Shown here: in pieces, positions 33,788 to 41,939 of the stretch
How the letters are laid out: every line of letters begins with the position of its first letter
Numbering within the stretch: position 1 is the first letter of the stretch
Assembly (NCBI RefSeq): GCF_017347085.1
Contig: NZ_JADPSA010000029.1
Coordinates: 434,001-498,000, forward strand
Length of the DNA stretch: 64,000 nucleotides
Reading direction: 5' to 3'
Origin: Nesterenkonia sp. E16_10
GTDB taxonomy: Bacteria; Actinomycetota; Actinomycetes; Actinomycetales; Micrococcaceae
The notes under the pieces: generated by a model
Database searches by the model: none
Seen by the model: only the letters and a program-made list of their open reading frames with translations
What the model was told of the DNA's origin: nothing
Position numbers and translations under genes: made by a program

Positions 33788-36700
33788 GCTCGAGCTCCTT
33801 CGACGACGGATACATGGATGCTCGGTTCGGATGCAGTCTCGCAGGGAACCGGGTGCAGATCCACCGTGAGAGTCTCCTCACAGACGAGCTGCCGGTGGGC
33901 CTGAAGCGCTTCCACGATGGCCGGGGCGGCGGTCACCGTGGTCTCGATCCGGTCCGAGACCTGGAGATCGGCGTCCTTGCGGGCCTGTTGGATGCTGCGG
34001 ATCAGATCCCGGGCGGTGCCCTCCTTGATCAGCTCCTCGCTGAGCTCGGTGTCGAGCACCAGGAACCCTCCGGTGCCGTCCAGGACCGTGACCGCCTTCT
34101 CGCTGAGCTGTTCCGAGACCGTGGTGCTCAGCGTGTACTCGCCCTCGAAGAGCTCGAGGCCTCCGGCGGTGACCACACCCTCGGCCACCGACCAGTCACC
34201 GGACTTCGCGCCCTTGATCGCCTGCTGGACCTGCTTGCCCAACCGGGGGCCGACGGCGCGGGCGTTGACCACCAGCTGCTGCCCGATCCCCCAATCCGCG
34301 GCGTCGGTCTGCGCGGCGTCGAGCAGCTGGACCTCTTTGAGGTTCAGCTCATCGGCGATGATCTGCTGGTAGGTGCCTTGAAGCGCCGGGGCCTGCGGCA
34401 CGGCCACGGTGAGCGTGGCCAGCGGCTGGCGCACCCGCAGGTTCGCCTGCTTGCGCAGCGAGGAGCCGGCGGAGCTGACCAGACGGGTGAGCTCCATGAG
34501 CTCCACGGCGCGCTCGTCGCTCAGGTAGTCCTCGGGGTCCGGCCAGTCGGCCAGGTGCACCGAGCGGCCCCCGGTCAGCCCGCGCCAGATCTCCTCGCTG
34601 ATCATGGGCAGCAGCGGAGCCGCCACCCGGGCGAAGGTCTCGAGCACCGTGTAGAGCACGTCGTAGGCGGCGAAGTCCTCGGCGTAGAACCGGGCCCGGG
34701 AACGTCGGATGTACCAGTTGGTGAGCGTGTCGGAGAACCGGCGCAGCGATTCGCAGGCGTCGGAGACGTCATAGGCGTCCAGCGAGGCGGTGACCTCACG
34801 GACCAGATCGCCGGTGGCGGCGAGGATGTAGCGGTCCAGCGGGCTGGCCACGTCCTCGGCTCCCACGGACTTCGCCTGGTAGCCGGCGCCCTGGTTGGCG
34901 GTGTTGGCGTAGAGCCCGAAGAAGTGCCACGCGTTCCACATCGGCAGCAGCACCTGGCGGACGCTCTCGCGGATCCCCTCCTCGGTGACCACCAGGTTGC
35001 CGCCGCGCAGGATCGGCGAGGACATCAGGAACCAGCGCATCGCGTCGGAGCCGTCACGGTCCAGGACCTCGGAGACATCGGGGTAGTTCTGCAGCGACTT
35101 GGACATCTTCGCCCCGTCCGAGCCGAGCACGATCCCGTGGCTGATCACGTTGGTGAAGGCCGGGCGGTCGAAGAGCGCGGTGGCCAGCACGTGCATCGTG
35201 TAGAACCAGCCGCGGGTCTGCCCGATGTACTCCACGATGAAGTCGGCCGGATGGTGATCGGCGAACCACTGCGCGTTCTCGAAGGGGTAATGGACCTGGG
35301 CGAACTGCATCGACCCGGAGTCGAACCAGACGTCCAGGACGTCCTCGACCCGGCGCATGGTGGACTTCCCGGTGGGATCATCGGGGTTCGGCCGGGTCAG
35401 CGCGTCGATCCAGGGCCGGTGCAGGTCCGGCTCACCCTCGGCGTTGCGCGGGTAGTCCCCGAAGGCTTCCTTGAGCTCCTCCAGCGAGCCGTAGACCTCG
35501 GTGCGCGGGTGCTCGGGGTCATCGGAGACCCAGACCGGCAGCGGACTGCCCCAGTAGCGGTTGCGCGAGATCGACCAGTCGCGGGCGTTCTCGAGCCATT
35601 TCCCGAACTGGCCGTGCTTGACGTTGCCCGGGATCCAGTTGATCTCTTCGTTGAGTTCGAGCATCCGCTCCTTGACCTGGGTGACCGCCACGTACCAGGA
35701 GGTCACCGCCTTGTAGATCAGCGGGGTGCGGCAGCGCCAGCAGTGCGGGTAGGAGTGCACATAGGACGCCTCACGGACCAGCCGGCCGGAGGCCTTGAGC
35801 TCGTTGATGATGGTGCGGTTGGCCTCGAAGACCTGGACGCCGGCGATCTCGGCCAGCGGGGTCTCACCGGTCGGCGTGGGCTGGGCGAACATCGGCAGGA
35901 ACCGGGCACCCTCATCCACCGAGAGGATCACCGGGATCCCGGCCTGCTCGGAGGAGCGCTGATCCTCTTCACCGTAGGCCGAGGCCTGGTGGACCAGCCC
36001 GGTGCCGTCGGTGGTGGTGACGTAGTCCTCCACCAGCACCCGGAAGGCGTGCTGCGTGCCCCAGGTCTCGGTGTCGGTGTAGTAGTCCCACAGCGGCGCG
36101 TACTCGATGCCGGCCAGCTCGGTGCCCTGGTAGCGGGCGACGACGGCGGCGGTTGCGGCCTCTGCGGCGGTGGTCTTCGCGGCGGCGGTGACCTCGGTCT
36201 GGGCCACGTCAGTGTCGGTGGTCTCGGCGTCGGTGAAGCCCAGGTCCTTGGCGTAGGCGCCCAGCAGCTCGGCCGCGATCAGGTGCCGGCCAGGCAGCGG
36301 CGAATCGGCGGGCGCCTGGACGACCACGTATTCCACCTCGGGCCCGACGGCCACGGAGAAGTTCGTCGGCAGCGTCCAGGGGGTGGTGGTCCAGGCGAGC
36401 AGGTTGACCCCGGCCAGGGCGTCACCGTGGGCGCCGCCGCCGGTGATCGGGAAGGCCACGGTGACCGAGGGGTCCTGACGGTCCTTGTAGACGTCATCGT
36501 CCATCCGCAGCTCATGGTTGGACAGCGGGGTCTCGTCCTTCCAGCAGTAGGGCAGCACGCGGAAGCCCTGGTAGGTCAGACCCTTCTCATGCAGCTGCTT
36601 GAAGGCCCAGATGACCGACTCCATGTAGTCGACGTTGAGCGTCTTGTAGTCGTTCTCGAAGTCCACCCAGCGGGCCTGACGGTGCACATAGGACTGCCAT

Positions 36701-37158
36701 TCGCCGGTGTACTTCAGCACCGAGGCGCGGCAGGCGTCGTTGAACTTGTCCACCCCGAAGGCCTCGATCTCGGCCTTGTCGGTCATGCCGAGTTCCTTCA
36801 TGGCGGTCAGCTCGGCGGGCAGCCCATGGGTGTCCCAGCCGAAGCGCCGCTCCACCCGGGACCCGCGCTGGGTCTGGTAGCGGGCCACGAGGTCTTTGAC
36901 GTAGCCCGTGAGCAGGTGGCCGTAGTGCGGCAGACCGTTGGCGAAGGGCGGACCATCGTAGAAGACGAACTCGTTGGCCTCACCCGAGGCGTCCTCGGTG
37001 GGCCGGTTGTCGATGGAGGCCTGGAAGGTGCCGTCCTTCTCCCACTGCGCCAGCACACGCTCTTCGATCCTCGGGAAGCGCGGGGAGGCGGGGATCCGGC
37101 GCGCACCGGAATCGTCGGCTGATGCGCGGGGATACACGGGAGAGTTGTTCTCGGTCAT
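33784..37158 (-). CDS. ileS: Isoleucine--tRNA ligase
   Basis: 1124 residues, class I aminoacyl-tRNA synthetase with the HIGH motif as HYGH in [12 protein letters not shown] and KMSKS in [12 protein letters not shown]. The long C-terminal region and the lack of a zinc-knuckle Cys cluster at the C terminus fit the eukaryote-like IleRS class found in many Actinobacteria. ATG 37158 is chosen because the upstream extension in frame lies over the T-box leader and is low-complexity. A run of Thr/Ala ([19 protein letters not shown]) in the editing region is a local low-complexity insertion. Confidence 0.96.
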   Translation of the reverse strand: MTENNSPVYPRASADDSGARRIPASPRFPRIEERVLAQWEKDGTFQASIDNRPTEDASGEANEFVFYDGPPFANGLPHYGHLLTGYVKDLVARYQTQRGSRVERRFGWDTHGLPAELTAMKELGMTDKAEIEAFGVDKFNDACRASVLKYTGEWQSYVHRQARWVDFENDYKTLNVDYMESVIWAFKQLHEKGLTYQGFRVLPYCWKDETPLSNHELRMDDDVYKDRQDPSVTVAFPITGGGAHGDALAGVNLLAWTTTPWTLPTNFSVAVGPEVEYVVVQAPADSPLPGRHLIAAELLGAYAKDLGFTDAETTDTDVAQTEVTAAAKTTAAEAATAAVVARYQGTELAGIEYAPLWDYYTDTETWGTQHAFRVLVEDYVTTTDGTGLVHQASAYGEEDQRSSEQAGIPVILSVDEGARFLPMFAQPTPTGETPLAEIAGVQVFEANRTIINELKASGRLVREASYVHSYPHCWRCRTPLIYKAVTSWYVAVTQVKERMLELNEEINWIPGNVKHGQFGKWLENARDWSISRNRYWGSPLPVWVSDDPEHPRTEVYGSLEELKEAFGDYPRNAEGEPDLHRPWIDALTRPNPDDPTGKSTMRRVEDVLDVWFDSGSMQFAQVHYPFENAQWFADHHPADFIVEYIGQTRGWFYTMHVLATALFDRPAFTNVISHGIVLGSDGAKMSKSLQNYPDVSEVLDRDGSDAMRWFLMSSPILRGGNLVVTEEGIRESVRQVLLPMWNAWHFFGLYANTANQGAGYQAKSVGAEDVASPLDRYILAATGDLVREVTASLDAYDVSDACESLRRFSDTLTNWYIRRSRARFYAEDFAAYDVLYTVLETFARVAAPLLPMISEEIWRGLTGGRSVHLADWPDPEDYLSDERAVELMELTRLVSSAGSSLRKQANLRVRQPLATLTVAVPQAPALQGTYQQIIADELNLKEVQLLDAAQTDAADWGIGQQLVVNARAVGPRLGKQVQQAIKGAKSGDWSVAEGVVTAGGLELFEGEYTLSTTVSEQLSEKAVTVLDGTGGFLVLDTELSEELIKEGTARDLIRSIQQARKDADLQVSDRIETTVTAAPAIVEALQAHRQLVCEETLTVDLHPVPCETASEPSIHVSVVEGARA

Positions 37159-37200
37159 GGAGGTCCGTCCTGCTGTGGTGCTGAGCGATGGTCTGACGCA

Positions 37201-37440
37201 CTCACAAGGACGCCTGCCGGGCGCGGTACCACCTTGCTTGCCCCACGCCTGACGCCCCTGCTCCCGGGAGGAGCTGGGGCGCGCCGCCGTCGGGCCACTC
37301 CATGACTGCTGTGACGGGCTTACCCGTCCGGCTCTACTGCGGCGCTGCGGCGGTGGTGCCGCGGGCCGGTTCTTCCGGAAGCTCACCGGTGATGGCCGGG
37401 TCGAAGCTGCTGGGGTTCAGTCTACTGGGTCCATGCGTGC
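37201..37440 (-). promoter_or_regulatory. T-box riboswitch of ileS (translational type)
   Basis: On the minus strand, GGTGGTACCGCG (covering 37222-37231) is the invariant T-box sequence that pairs with the uncharged tRNA 3' end. Upstream are GAGCTTCCGGAAGAACC, which I recognise from actinobacterial ileS T-boxes, and an ATC isoleucine specifier codon in CCATCACCGG (37391-37393). The element stops about 40 bases before the start codon with no obvious intrinsic terminator. That fits the actinobacterial form, which exposes the ribosome site when tRNA-Ile is uncharged. Ends are approximate. Confidence 0.88.
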
Positions 37441-37792
37441 GGGGCCATACGAGGCCCCGGCCGGAAGGGCCGCCCCTGCCGAGGTCGGCGGTCCGGCGAA
37501 AAAGGCCATGTGTTACGGTCTACTGCTTGTGGCCTGGTTCACCCCCTGTGATGAGTGAGGGTGGGCTCGGCCCGGCATGAGGGGAATACCGTCGCACGCC
37601 GCCTGCCCGAGCTCCGCCGAGGCTGAGAACCAGCCCGCGTCATGAGCCGAGAGCGCGGCCACGGATCCGCAGCAGCGAGAAGCAGCGTCTGACAGACGCC
37701 TGTACGACTGAGCCCAAAAGTGCCCTGACACAGCGATGCCGCGGCATCTGAAGATGCGAGACGACTGATACTCAACGAGGGGAACATACAAC
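37441..37792 (+). other. Intergenic region and hairpin-rich leader of the symporter gene
   Basis: This 352-base stretch contains no gene. It holds several compact hairpins: AGGCCA/TGGCCT (37503-37508 with 37530-37535), GCGTCT/AGACGC (37685-37699) and the perfect palindrome GATGCCGCGGCATC (37735-37748). It ends with AGGGG before a GTG start. The left end contains the promoter side of the ileS T-box. I could not match the leader to a known riboswitch class. Confidence 0.4.
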
Positions 37793-39523
37793 GTGAACGA
37801 ATCAAGCGCGGCCCAGTTCGGCGCCATCACGGTGGTGCTGCTGCTGGTGGCCTTCTACGGGGGGACTTACCTGGTCTCACATCGGATCAGGAAGAAGAAG
37901 GAGAACGCTGACCAGTACATGACCGCCGGGAACAAGATCGGTTTCGGGATCTCGGCGGCCTCGATGACCGCCACCTGGATCTGGGCATCTTCGATGTATG
38001 CCTCCGCGGAGGCCGGATATACCTACGGGATCTCCGGGCCCATCCACTATGGGCTCTGGGGCGCACTGATGATCCTGTTCATCTACCCCTTCGGCAAGCG
38101 GATCCGCGCGGTGGCCCCGAAGGCGCACAGCATTGCGGAGGTCATGCATGCTCGGCACGGCCGTTCCAGCCAGCTGATGCTCGCCGGCTCCAACGTGGTG
38201 GGCAGCTTGATCTCGCTGATGTCGAACTTCATCGCCGGCGGCGTGCTGATCGCGATGCTCTCGCCGTTCACGTTTATCCAGGGCGTGCTCACCGTGGCCG
38301 CCGGGGTGCTGCTCTACACGCTGTGGTCAGGCTTCCGCGCCTCGGTGCTCACCGATTTCATCCAGGTCATGGCGATGTTCGGGGCGGTGGCGGTGATCAT
38401 CCCGTTCATCTTCTTCGCCGCGGACTTCCCCGCCGCCTTCGAGACCGGCGCGCAGAACCTCACCTCCGAGCAGCAGAGCTTCTTCTCCAGCGAGGCGTTC
38501 CTGAATCAGGGGGCTCCCTATATCGCGGCGGTGCTCGCCTACGCGATCGGCAACCAGACCATCGCGCAGCGACTCTTCGCGGTGCGCGAGGATCTGATCA
38601 AGCCGACCTTCATCACCGCGACCATCGGCTATGGCGCGATGGTCATCGGGGTGGGCATGTTCGGTGTGCTGGCCCTCTACCTGGGCTTCGAGCCCACCGG
38701 CGGGGATGTCAACAACATCATCCCGGAGATGGCCGCGAGCTATCTGCCTGCGGTGCTGCTGGCGGTCTTCTTCGTGATGATCATCGGAGCGCTCTCCTCC
38801 ACCGCGGATTCCGATCTCTCGGCGATGTCCTCGATCATGATGGCCGACGTCTACGGCCAGAACGTCGCCGGCAAGGCCAAGGCCAACCCGCGGACCATGC
38901 TGCTTGTGGGTCGGGTGACCATGCTGCTGGCCACCGCCGCGGCGGTGAGCTTCGCCAGCCTGCAGCTGAGCATCCTGGATCTGCTGGTGTTCGTCGGTGC
39001 GCTCTGGGGCGCGCTGGTGTTCCCGGTGCTCGCCAGCTTCTACTGGAAGAAGGTCACGAACAAGGCGTTCACCGTCTCGGTCCTCGCGGCCCTGGCCTGC
39101 TTCGTGCCGGTCCGCTTCGAGTGGTTCCCGCTCACCGGCGTGGTCGGAATCATCGTGGACCTGTTCTCGGTGGTCGGCATCGCCGTGATCCTGGGCCTGA
39201 TGTGCTTCGGCTTCTTCGGGCTCAAGGTGGCCAAGGTGGTGGCGGTGATCGCCGCGATCGTCTCGGCGCCCTTCGTGGTCGGCTTCCTGCACGACTACGC
39301 CACGCTCAGCGCCTCGCTTCTCGCCTACGCCGTGAGCACGATCGTCTGCTGGGCGATGTCCGTGCGCGGCAACGCCGAGTTCGACTTCGCGCTGATCGAG
39401 CAGCGGACCGGGAACTTCGACGACGACGACGCCGCAGCCAGCCCCGCGGTCGCGGCCAGCTCGGTCGCAGCCGCCCCTGGCTCGACCAGCCATGAATCGA
39501 CAACAGTGGGAGACCCCCGATGA
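37793..39523 (+). CDS. Sodium/solute symporter (SSS family)
   Basis: 576 residues with about thirteen hydrophobic helices. The N-terminal segments ADQYMTAGNKIGFGISAASM, TWIWASSMYASAEAGYTYG and GPIHYGLW resemble the urea/purine-like branch of the SSS family more than PutP. STADSDLSAMSSIM in the middle is the usual Na-site helix. The C terminus is a soluble acidic and Ala/Ser-rich tail. The start is GTG 37793. A 43-residue membrane protein follows with a four-base overlap, suggesting an obligate small subunit. The solute is not identifiable from sequence alone. Confidence 0.88.
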   Translation: MNESSAAQFGAITVVLLLVAFYGGTYLVSHRIRKKKENADQYMTAGNKIGFGISAASMTATWIWASSMYASAEAGYTYGISGPIHYGLWGALMILFIYPFGKRIRAVAPKAHSIAEVMHARHGRSSQLMLAGSNVVGSLISLMSNFIAGGVLIAMLSPFTFIQGVLTVAAGVLLYTLWSGFRASVLTDFIQVMAMFGAVAVIIPFIFFAADFPAAFETGAQNLTSEQQSFFSSEAFLNQGAPYIAAVLAYAIGNQTIAQRLFAVREDLIKPTFITATIGYGAMVIGVGMFGVLALYLGFEPTGGDVNNIIPEMAASYLPAVLLAVFFVMIIGALSSTADSDLSAMSSIMMADVYGQNVAGKAKANPRTMLLVGRVTMLLATAAAVSFASLQLSILDLLVFVGALWGALVFPVLASFYWKKVTNKAFTVSVLAALACFVPVRFEWFPLTGVVGIIVDLFSVVGIAVILGLMCFGFFGLKVAKVVAVIAAIVSAPFVVGFLHDYATLSASLLAYAVSTIVCWAMSVRGNAEFDFALIEQRTGNFDDDDAAASPAVAASSVAAAPGSTSHESTTVGDPR

Positions 39524-39651
39524 GCACCCTTGCGATGACCCTCTACACCCTGATGTGGCCCTTGATCGTCCTGACCGTGATGGTCGTGATCGGCTACGCC
39601 TTCTTCGCCGATTGGAAGAAGGCCCGCGAGAACGGGCAGGACATCATCTGA
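39520..39651 (+). CDS. 43-residue single-helix membrane protein, probable symporter small subunit
   Basis: The ORF overlaps the symporter stop by four bases (ATGA) and encodes one hydrophobic helix (about residues 10-30, LMWPLIVLTVMVVIGYAFFA) followed by a charged tail, DWKKARENGQDII. The coupling and the position indicate an accessory subunit of the symporter, as seen for other small transporter partners. No catalytic motif is expected. The frame and start are clear; the role is inferred from context. Confidence 0.7.
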   Translation: MSTLAMTLYTLMWPLIVLTVMVVIGYAFFADWKKARENGQDII

Positions 39652-39692
39652 GGCCAGGGGGCGGCGCACTCCTCGCCGGGAAGCTGCGATGC

Positions 39693-39756
39693 GACTGTCC
39701 GGCGGGGCTGTCCCGCGGGGAAGGTCCCGCGAGACTGTCCGACGGGGCTGTCCCGC
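39693..39756 (+). repeat. Two 24-base direct repeats
   Basis: Copies at 39693-39716 and 39733-39756 differ at one base and begin 40 bases apart. They lie in the 153-base gap between the small membrane protein and the MgtC gene. Each copy contains GACTGTCCG and GGGGCTGTCCCGC, and related GTCCCGCG stretches sit between them. They could be a regulatory site or a remnant tandem duplication; no gene is present in the gap. Confidence 0.6.
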
Positions 39757-39804
39757 CACAGAACGCGGCTATAGGGTGATGTGGGACCTTGAGAGGAGCA
39801 GGTG

Positions 39805-40512
39805 ATGAACATCGACGTCTGGCCGGAATCGGCCCCGACCCAGATTCTGCTTCTGACCCTGGCGTTCCTGATGTCGGCGGCGATCGGGATCGAGCGTGAC
39901 ATCCGGCAGAAGTCCGCCGGGGCGCGCACCCACATCCTGGTCGGCATGGGCTCGGCCCTGTTCACCCTGGTCTCCGCCTACGGCTTCTCGCATCTGATCG
40001 GCGGGGACGTGGTCCTGGACCCCTCCAGGATCGCCGCGCAGATCGTGAGCGGGATCGGCTTCATCGGTGCCGGGGTGATCTTCGTCCGGCAGAACGTGGT
40101 CTCGGGGCTGACCACCGCGGCGTCGATCTGGGTGACGGCCGCCGTGGGCATGGCCTGCGGCGCCGGAATGCCGGTGATCGCCGGACTCACGGTGGTGTTC
40201 TACCTGTTCTCGGTCACCCTGGTGACGAATCTGGTCCGCCGGCTCCCCCGCCACGATCGCTCCGAGCGCTACATCGTGCGCTACACCGACGGGCGTGGGA
40301 TCCTGCGTGAGATCCTCGGCGCCGCCTCGCAATGGGGCTACGAGACTCGGCTGGTGCGCACCCGCCGACTTGAAGTCTCCGATGGGTTCGCCGTCGACGC
40401 CACCATGACCTTCACCCGCACCCAGCGCGTAGGCCGCGAGCAGCTCTTCGAAGCGCTCCAGGAGCTCGAGGGCGTCCTGGAGATCCGCACCGTCACTGAG
40501 GAGAACGACTGA
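39805..40512 (+). CDS. MgtC/SapB family membrane protein
   Basis: 235 residues. The N-terminal half has four to five hydrophobic helices with the family segment SAAIGIERDIRQKSAGARTH, and GIGFIGAGVIF. The C-terminal half is a soluble ACT-like domain (residues about 150-235). MgtC proteins are linked to magnesium limitation and, in pathogens, to inhibition of F-ATPase; here the role is not shown. ATG 39805 has AGGAG six bases upstream; the GTG just before it is less likely. It is a single-gene unit. Confidence 0.88.
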   Translation: MNIDVWPESAPTQILLLTLAFLMSAAIGIERDIRQKSAGARTHILVGMGSALFTLVSAYGFSHLIGGDVVLDPSRIAAQIVSGIGFIGAGVIFVRQNVVSGLTTAASIWVTAAVGMACGAGMPVIAGLTVVFYLFSVTLVTNLVRRLPRHDRSERYIVRYTDGRGILREILGAASQWGYETRLVRTRRLEVSDGFAVDATMTFTRTQRVGREQLFEALQELEGVLEIRTVTEEND

Positions 40513-40549
40513 GGCGGCAATCCATGCTGAGGGTTGGCCGCGCTGAAGC

Positions 40550-41797
40550 TCAGCAGGGCTTCCACCAGTTGCCACCGGGGAGGAAGCAGCGCGGTCCCGT
40601 GTAATTCGTCGGTTCATTCCGGTGGGTATACCCGGCGGGTCGGTCCGACGGTCCAAGGTTTGGTGTTCCGCCCCCGCCTCCGGAGGATCCATTGTTCGGA
40701 GCGGGTGCCGGGGCCGGCTGTTGCGTACGTTGCGGCGCAGGCGCGGGTGCAGGTGCAGGTGCAGGTGCAGGCTGTTGCGTAGGTTGGGGCACCGGCGCAG
40801 GTGCAGGCGCAGGTTGTTGTGTGGGCTGCGGAGCCGGGGCCGGCTGAGGCGCGGGAGCCGGGGCCGGCTGAGGCGCGGGCTGTCGGTTGCGTTCACGCTC
40901 TTCGGCCGCCTGGTCCGCGGCCTTCTGGCGTTCAACCTCTTCCCGCGCCGACTCCTGACGCTCAGCGGCCTCACGTTCTGCCTCGCGCGCCTCGTCGATC
41001 TCCTGGATCTCTCCCTTGGTTTCCGAGACTCGTTCCTCGGCGGTCGTGATCGCCCGGTCCAGCCGCCTCTCGAATGGACCTAGAAGCGGCCCGTAGGCGC
41101 GATGGTGGATTCCTGGCTCGTCCGGATCCAGAGAAAGGATGAGATCTCGGGTCTCTTCGGCCAACAGGACGGCAGCAGCGGCGGAGGCAGCGGATTCCTC
41201 CAGCGCTTCATATTCCTCGGGCAGCTCGGTGCCTAATTCGTCGACCTCGTCGACGGCCTCCTGCACCTGCGAGGGAACGGTGCATGGCAGCGAATCGTTG
41301 AACAGTCCACGACCGGCGGATTCTGCTTCCGCCTGCGCCTCTTGGACCGGCGGGAGGAACCTGTCATTGGGTTCGAAATAGGCCGCGATGCCGAAGCCAG
41401 CTCTCGCGATGGCGGCGTTGATGAGGTCGTCATCTTTGAAGACACCAGCCAGAATCCGGTCGTACCGATCGGTGCGCTCCTCATCGAATTCAAGACGGAC
41501 CGAGTCGCCGGGCGCCAACAGTTCGTTGAGATAGTCCGAGGCCTCGGGCCCCAAGCACTCCACGTCGCGATCAGGGTGTTTCGTCTCCGGGGTGTCGATG
41601 TTGAGCAGACGAACACTCTGGCGTTCACCCGCGTATTCGACACGGATGGTGTCACCGTCGATCACCTCGACCACCTGGGCGTCGACCGAGCTGTCGTTGG
41701 GCGCGGATGACCCTGCCGCACATCCGCTGCCTGCGAGCAGTCCGATCAGAGACACCGACGCTAGAACGAAAGTCTTCAAACTGGATGCTCCCCCCAT
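40550..41797 (-). CDS. Thermonuclease-like (SNase) lipoprotein with Pro/Ala/Gln-rich tail
   Basis: 415 residues. A signal peptide ends in the lipobox LAGSGC (Cys26). A staphylococcal-nuclease-like domain follows: VVEVIDGDTIRVEY, VRLLNIDTPETKH and ERTDRYDRILAGVF, which carry the usual acidic and Arg positions. Next come an acidic coiled-coil region (about residues 200-300), a PAPAPQP/TQQ repeat stretch of about 60 residues, and a C-terminal motif NYTGPRCFLPGGNWWKPC. The protein is probably tethered outside the membrane and reaches through the wall. The terminal Cys-containing motif is not the standard Excalibur motif. Transcribed alone. Confidence 0.82.
   Translation of the reverse strand: MGGASSLKTFVLASVSLIGLLAGSGCAAGSSAPNDSSVDAQVVEVIDGDTIRVEYAGERQSVRLLNIDTPETKHPDRDVECLGPEASDYLNELLAPGDSVRLEFDEERTDRYDRILAGVFKDDDLINAAIARAGFGIAAYFEPNDRFLPPVQEAQAEAESAGRGLFNDSLPCTVPSQVQEAVDEVDELGTELPEEYEALEESAASAAAAVLLAEETRDLILSLDPDEPGIHHRAYGPLLGPFERRLDRAITTAEERVSETKGEIQEIDEAREAEREAAERQESAREEVERQKAADQAAEERERNRQPAPQPAPAPAPQPAPAPQPTQQPAPAPAPVPQPTQQPAPAPAPAPAPAPQRTQQPAPAPAPNNGSSGGGGGTPNLGPSDRPAGYTHRNEPTNYTGPRCFLPGGNWWKPC
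40831..40878 (-). repeat. Perfect 24-base tandem repeat in the proline-rich coding region
   Basis: Units at 40831-40854 and 40855-40878 are identical, encoding part of the PAPQPAPAP stretch. GCAGGT-rich iterations continue between 40745 and 40825. Such in-frame repeats change length easily and would vary the wall-spanning linker. Confidence 0.75.
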
Positions 41798-41872
41798 GTA
41801 ATCTTGACGCCACCTGTGCAGAGATTACACGTCCTGCGGCGGAAGACCTGCGGAGCAAGTCCTCGAGCAACC

Positions 41873-41924
41873 AAAAAATCGTAGAGCTGCAGCCCGACGA
41901 TCGGCTGCAGCTCTACGATTTTTT
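41873..41924 (-). terminator. Intrinsic terminator downstream of valS
   Basis: A 22-base perfect stem (41873-41894 with 41903-41924) with an eight-base loop ends in six T residues in the valS direction and mirrors a six-A run on the other side. It lies 15 bases after the valS stop. It also sits upstream of the nuclease gene, isolating that transcription unit. Confidence 0.92.
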
Positions 41925-41939
41925 GACGCGACGGGGAGG

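Noticed and set aside
33814-37122. A frame of over 1000 codons antisense to ileS
   Set aside because: Same explanation: a shadow of codon bias in a certain gene.
37159-37386. An N-terminal extension of IleS to 37386
   Set aside because: The region is the T-box leader, and the extension is a basic low-complexity sequence without homology to IleRS.
37621-37680. A GGCTGAGAAC stretch that recalls the TPP riboswitch core
   Set aside because: The second TPP core (CTGATC with the pairing arm) and the overall layout are missing.
40731-40880. Regular repeats that might look like a CRISPR array
   Set aside because: The units are in-frame tandem repeats of a proline-rich coding region without spacers of similar length.
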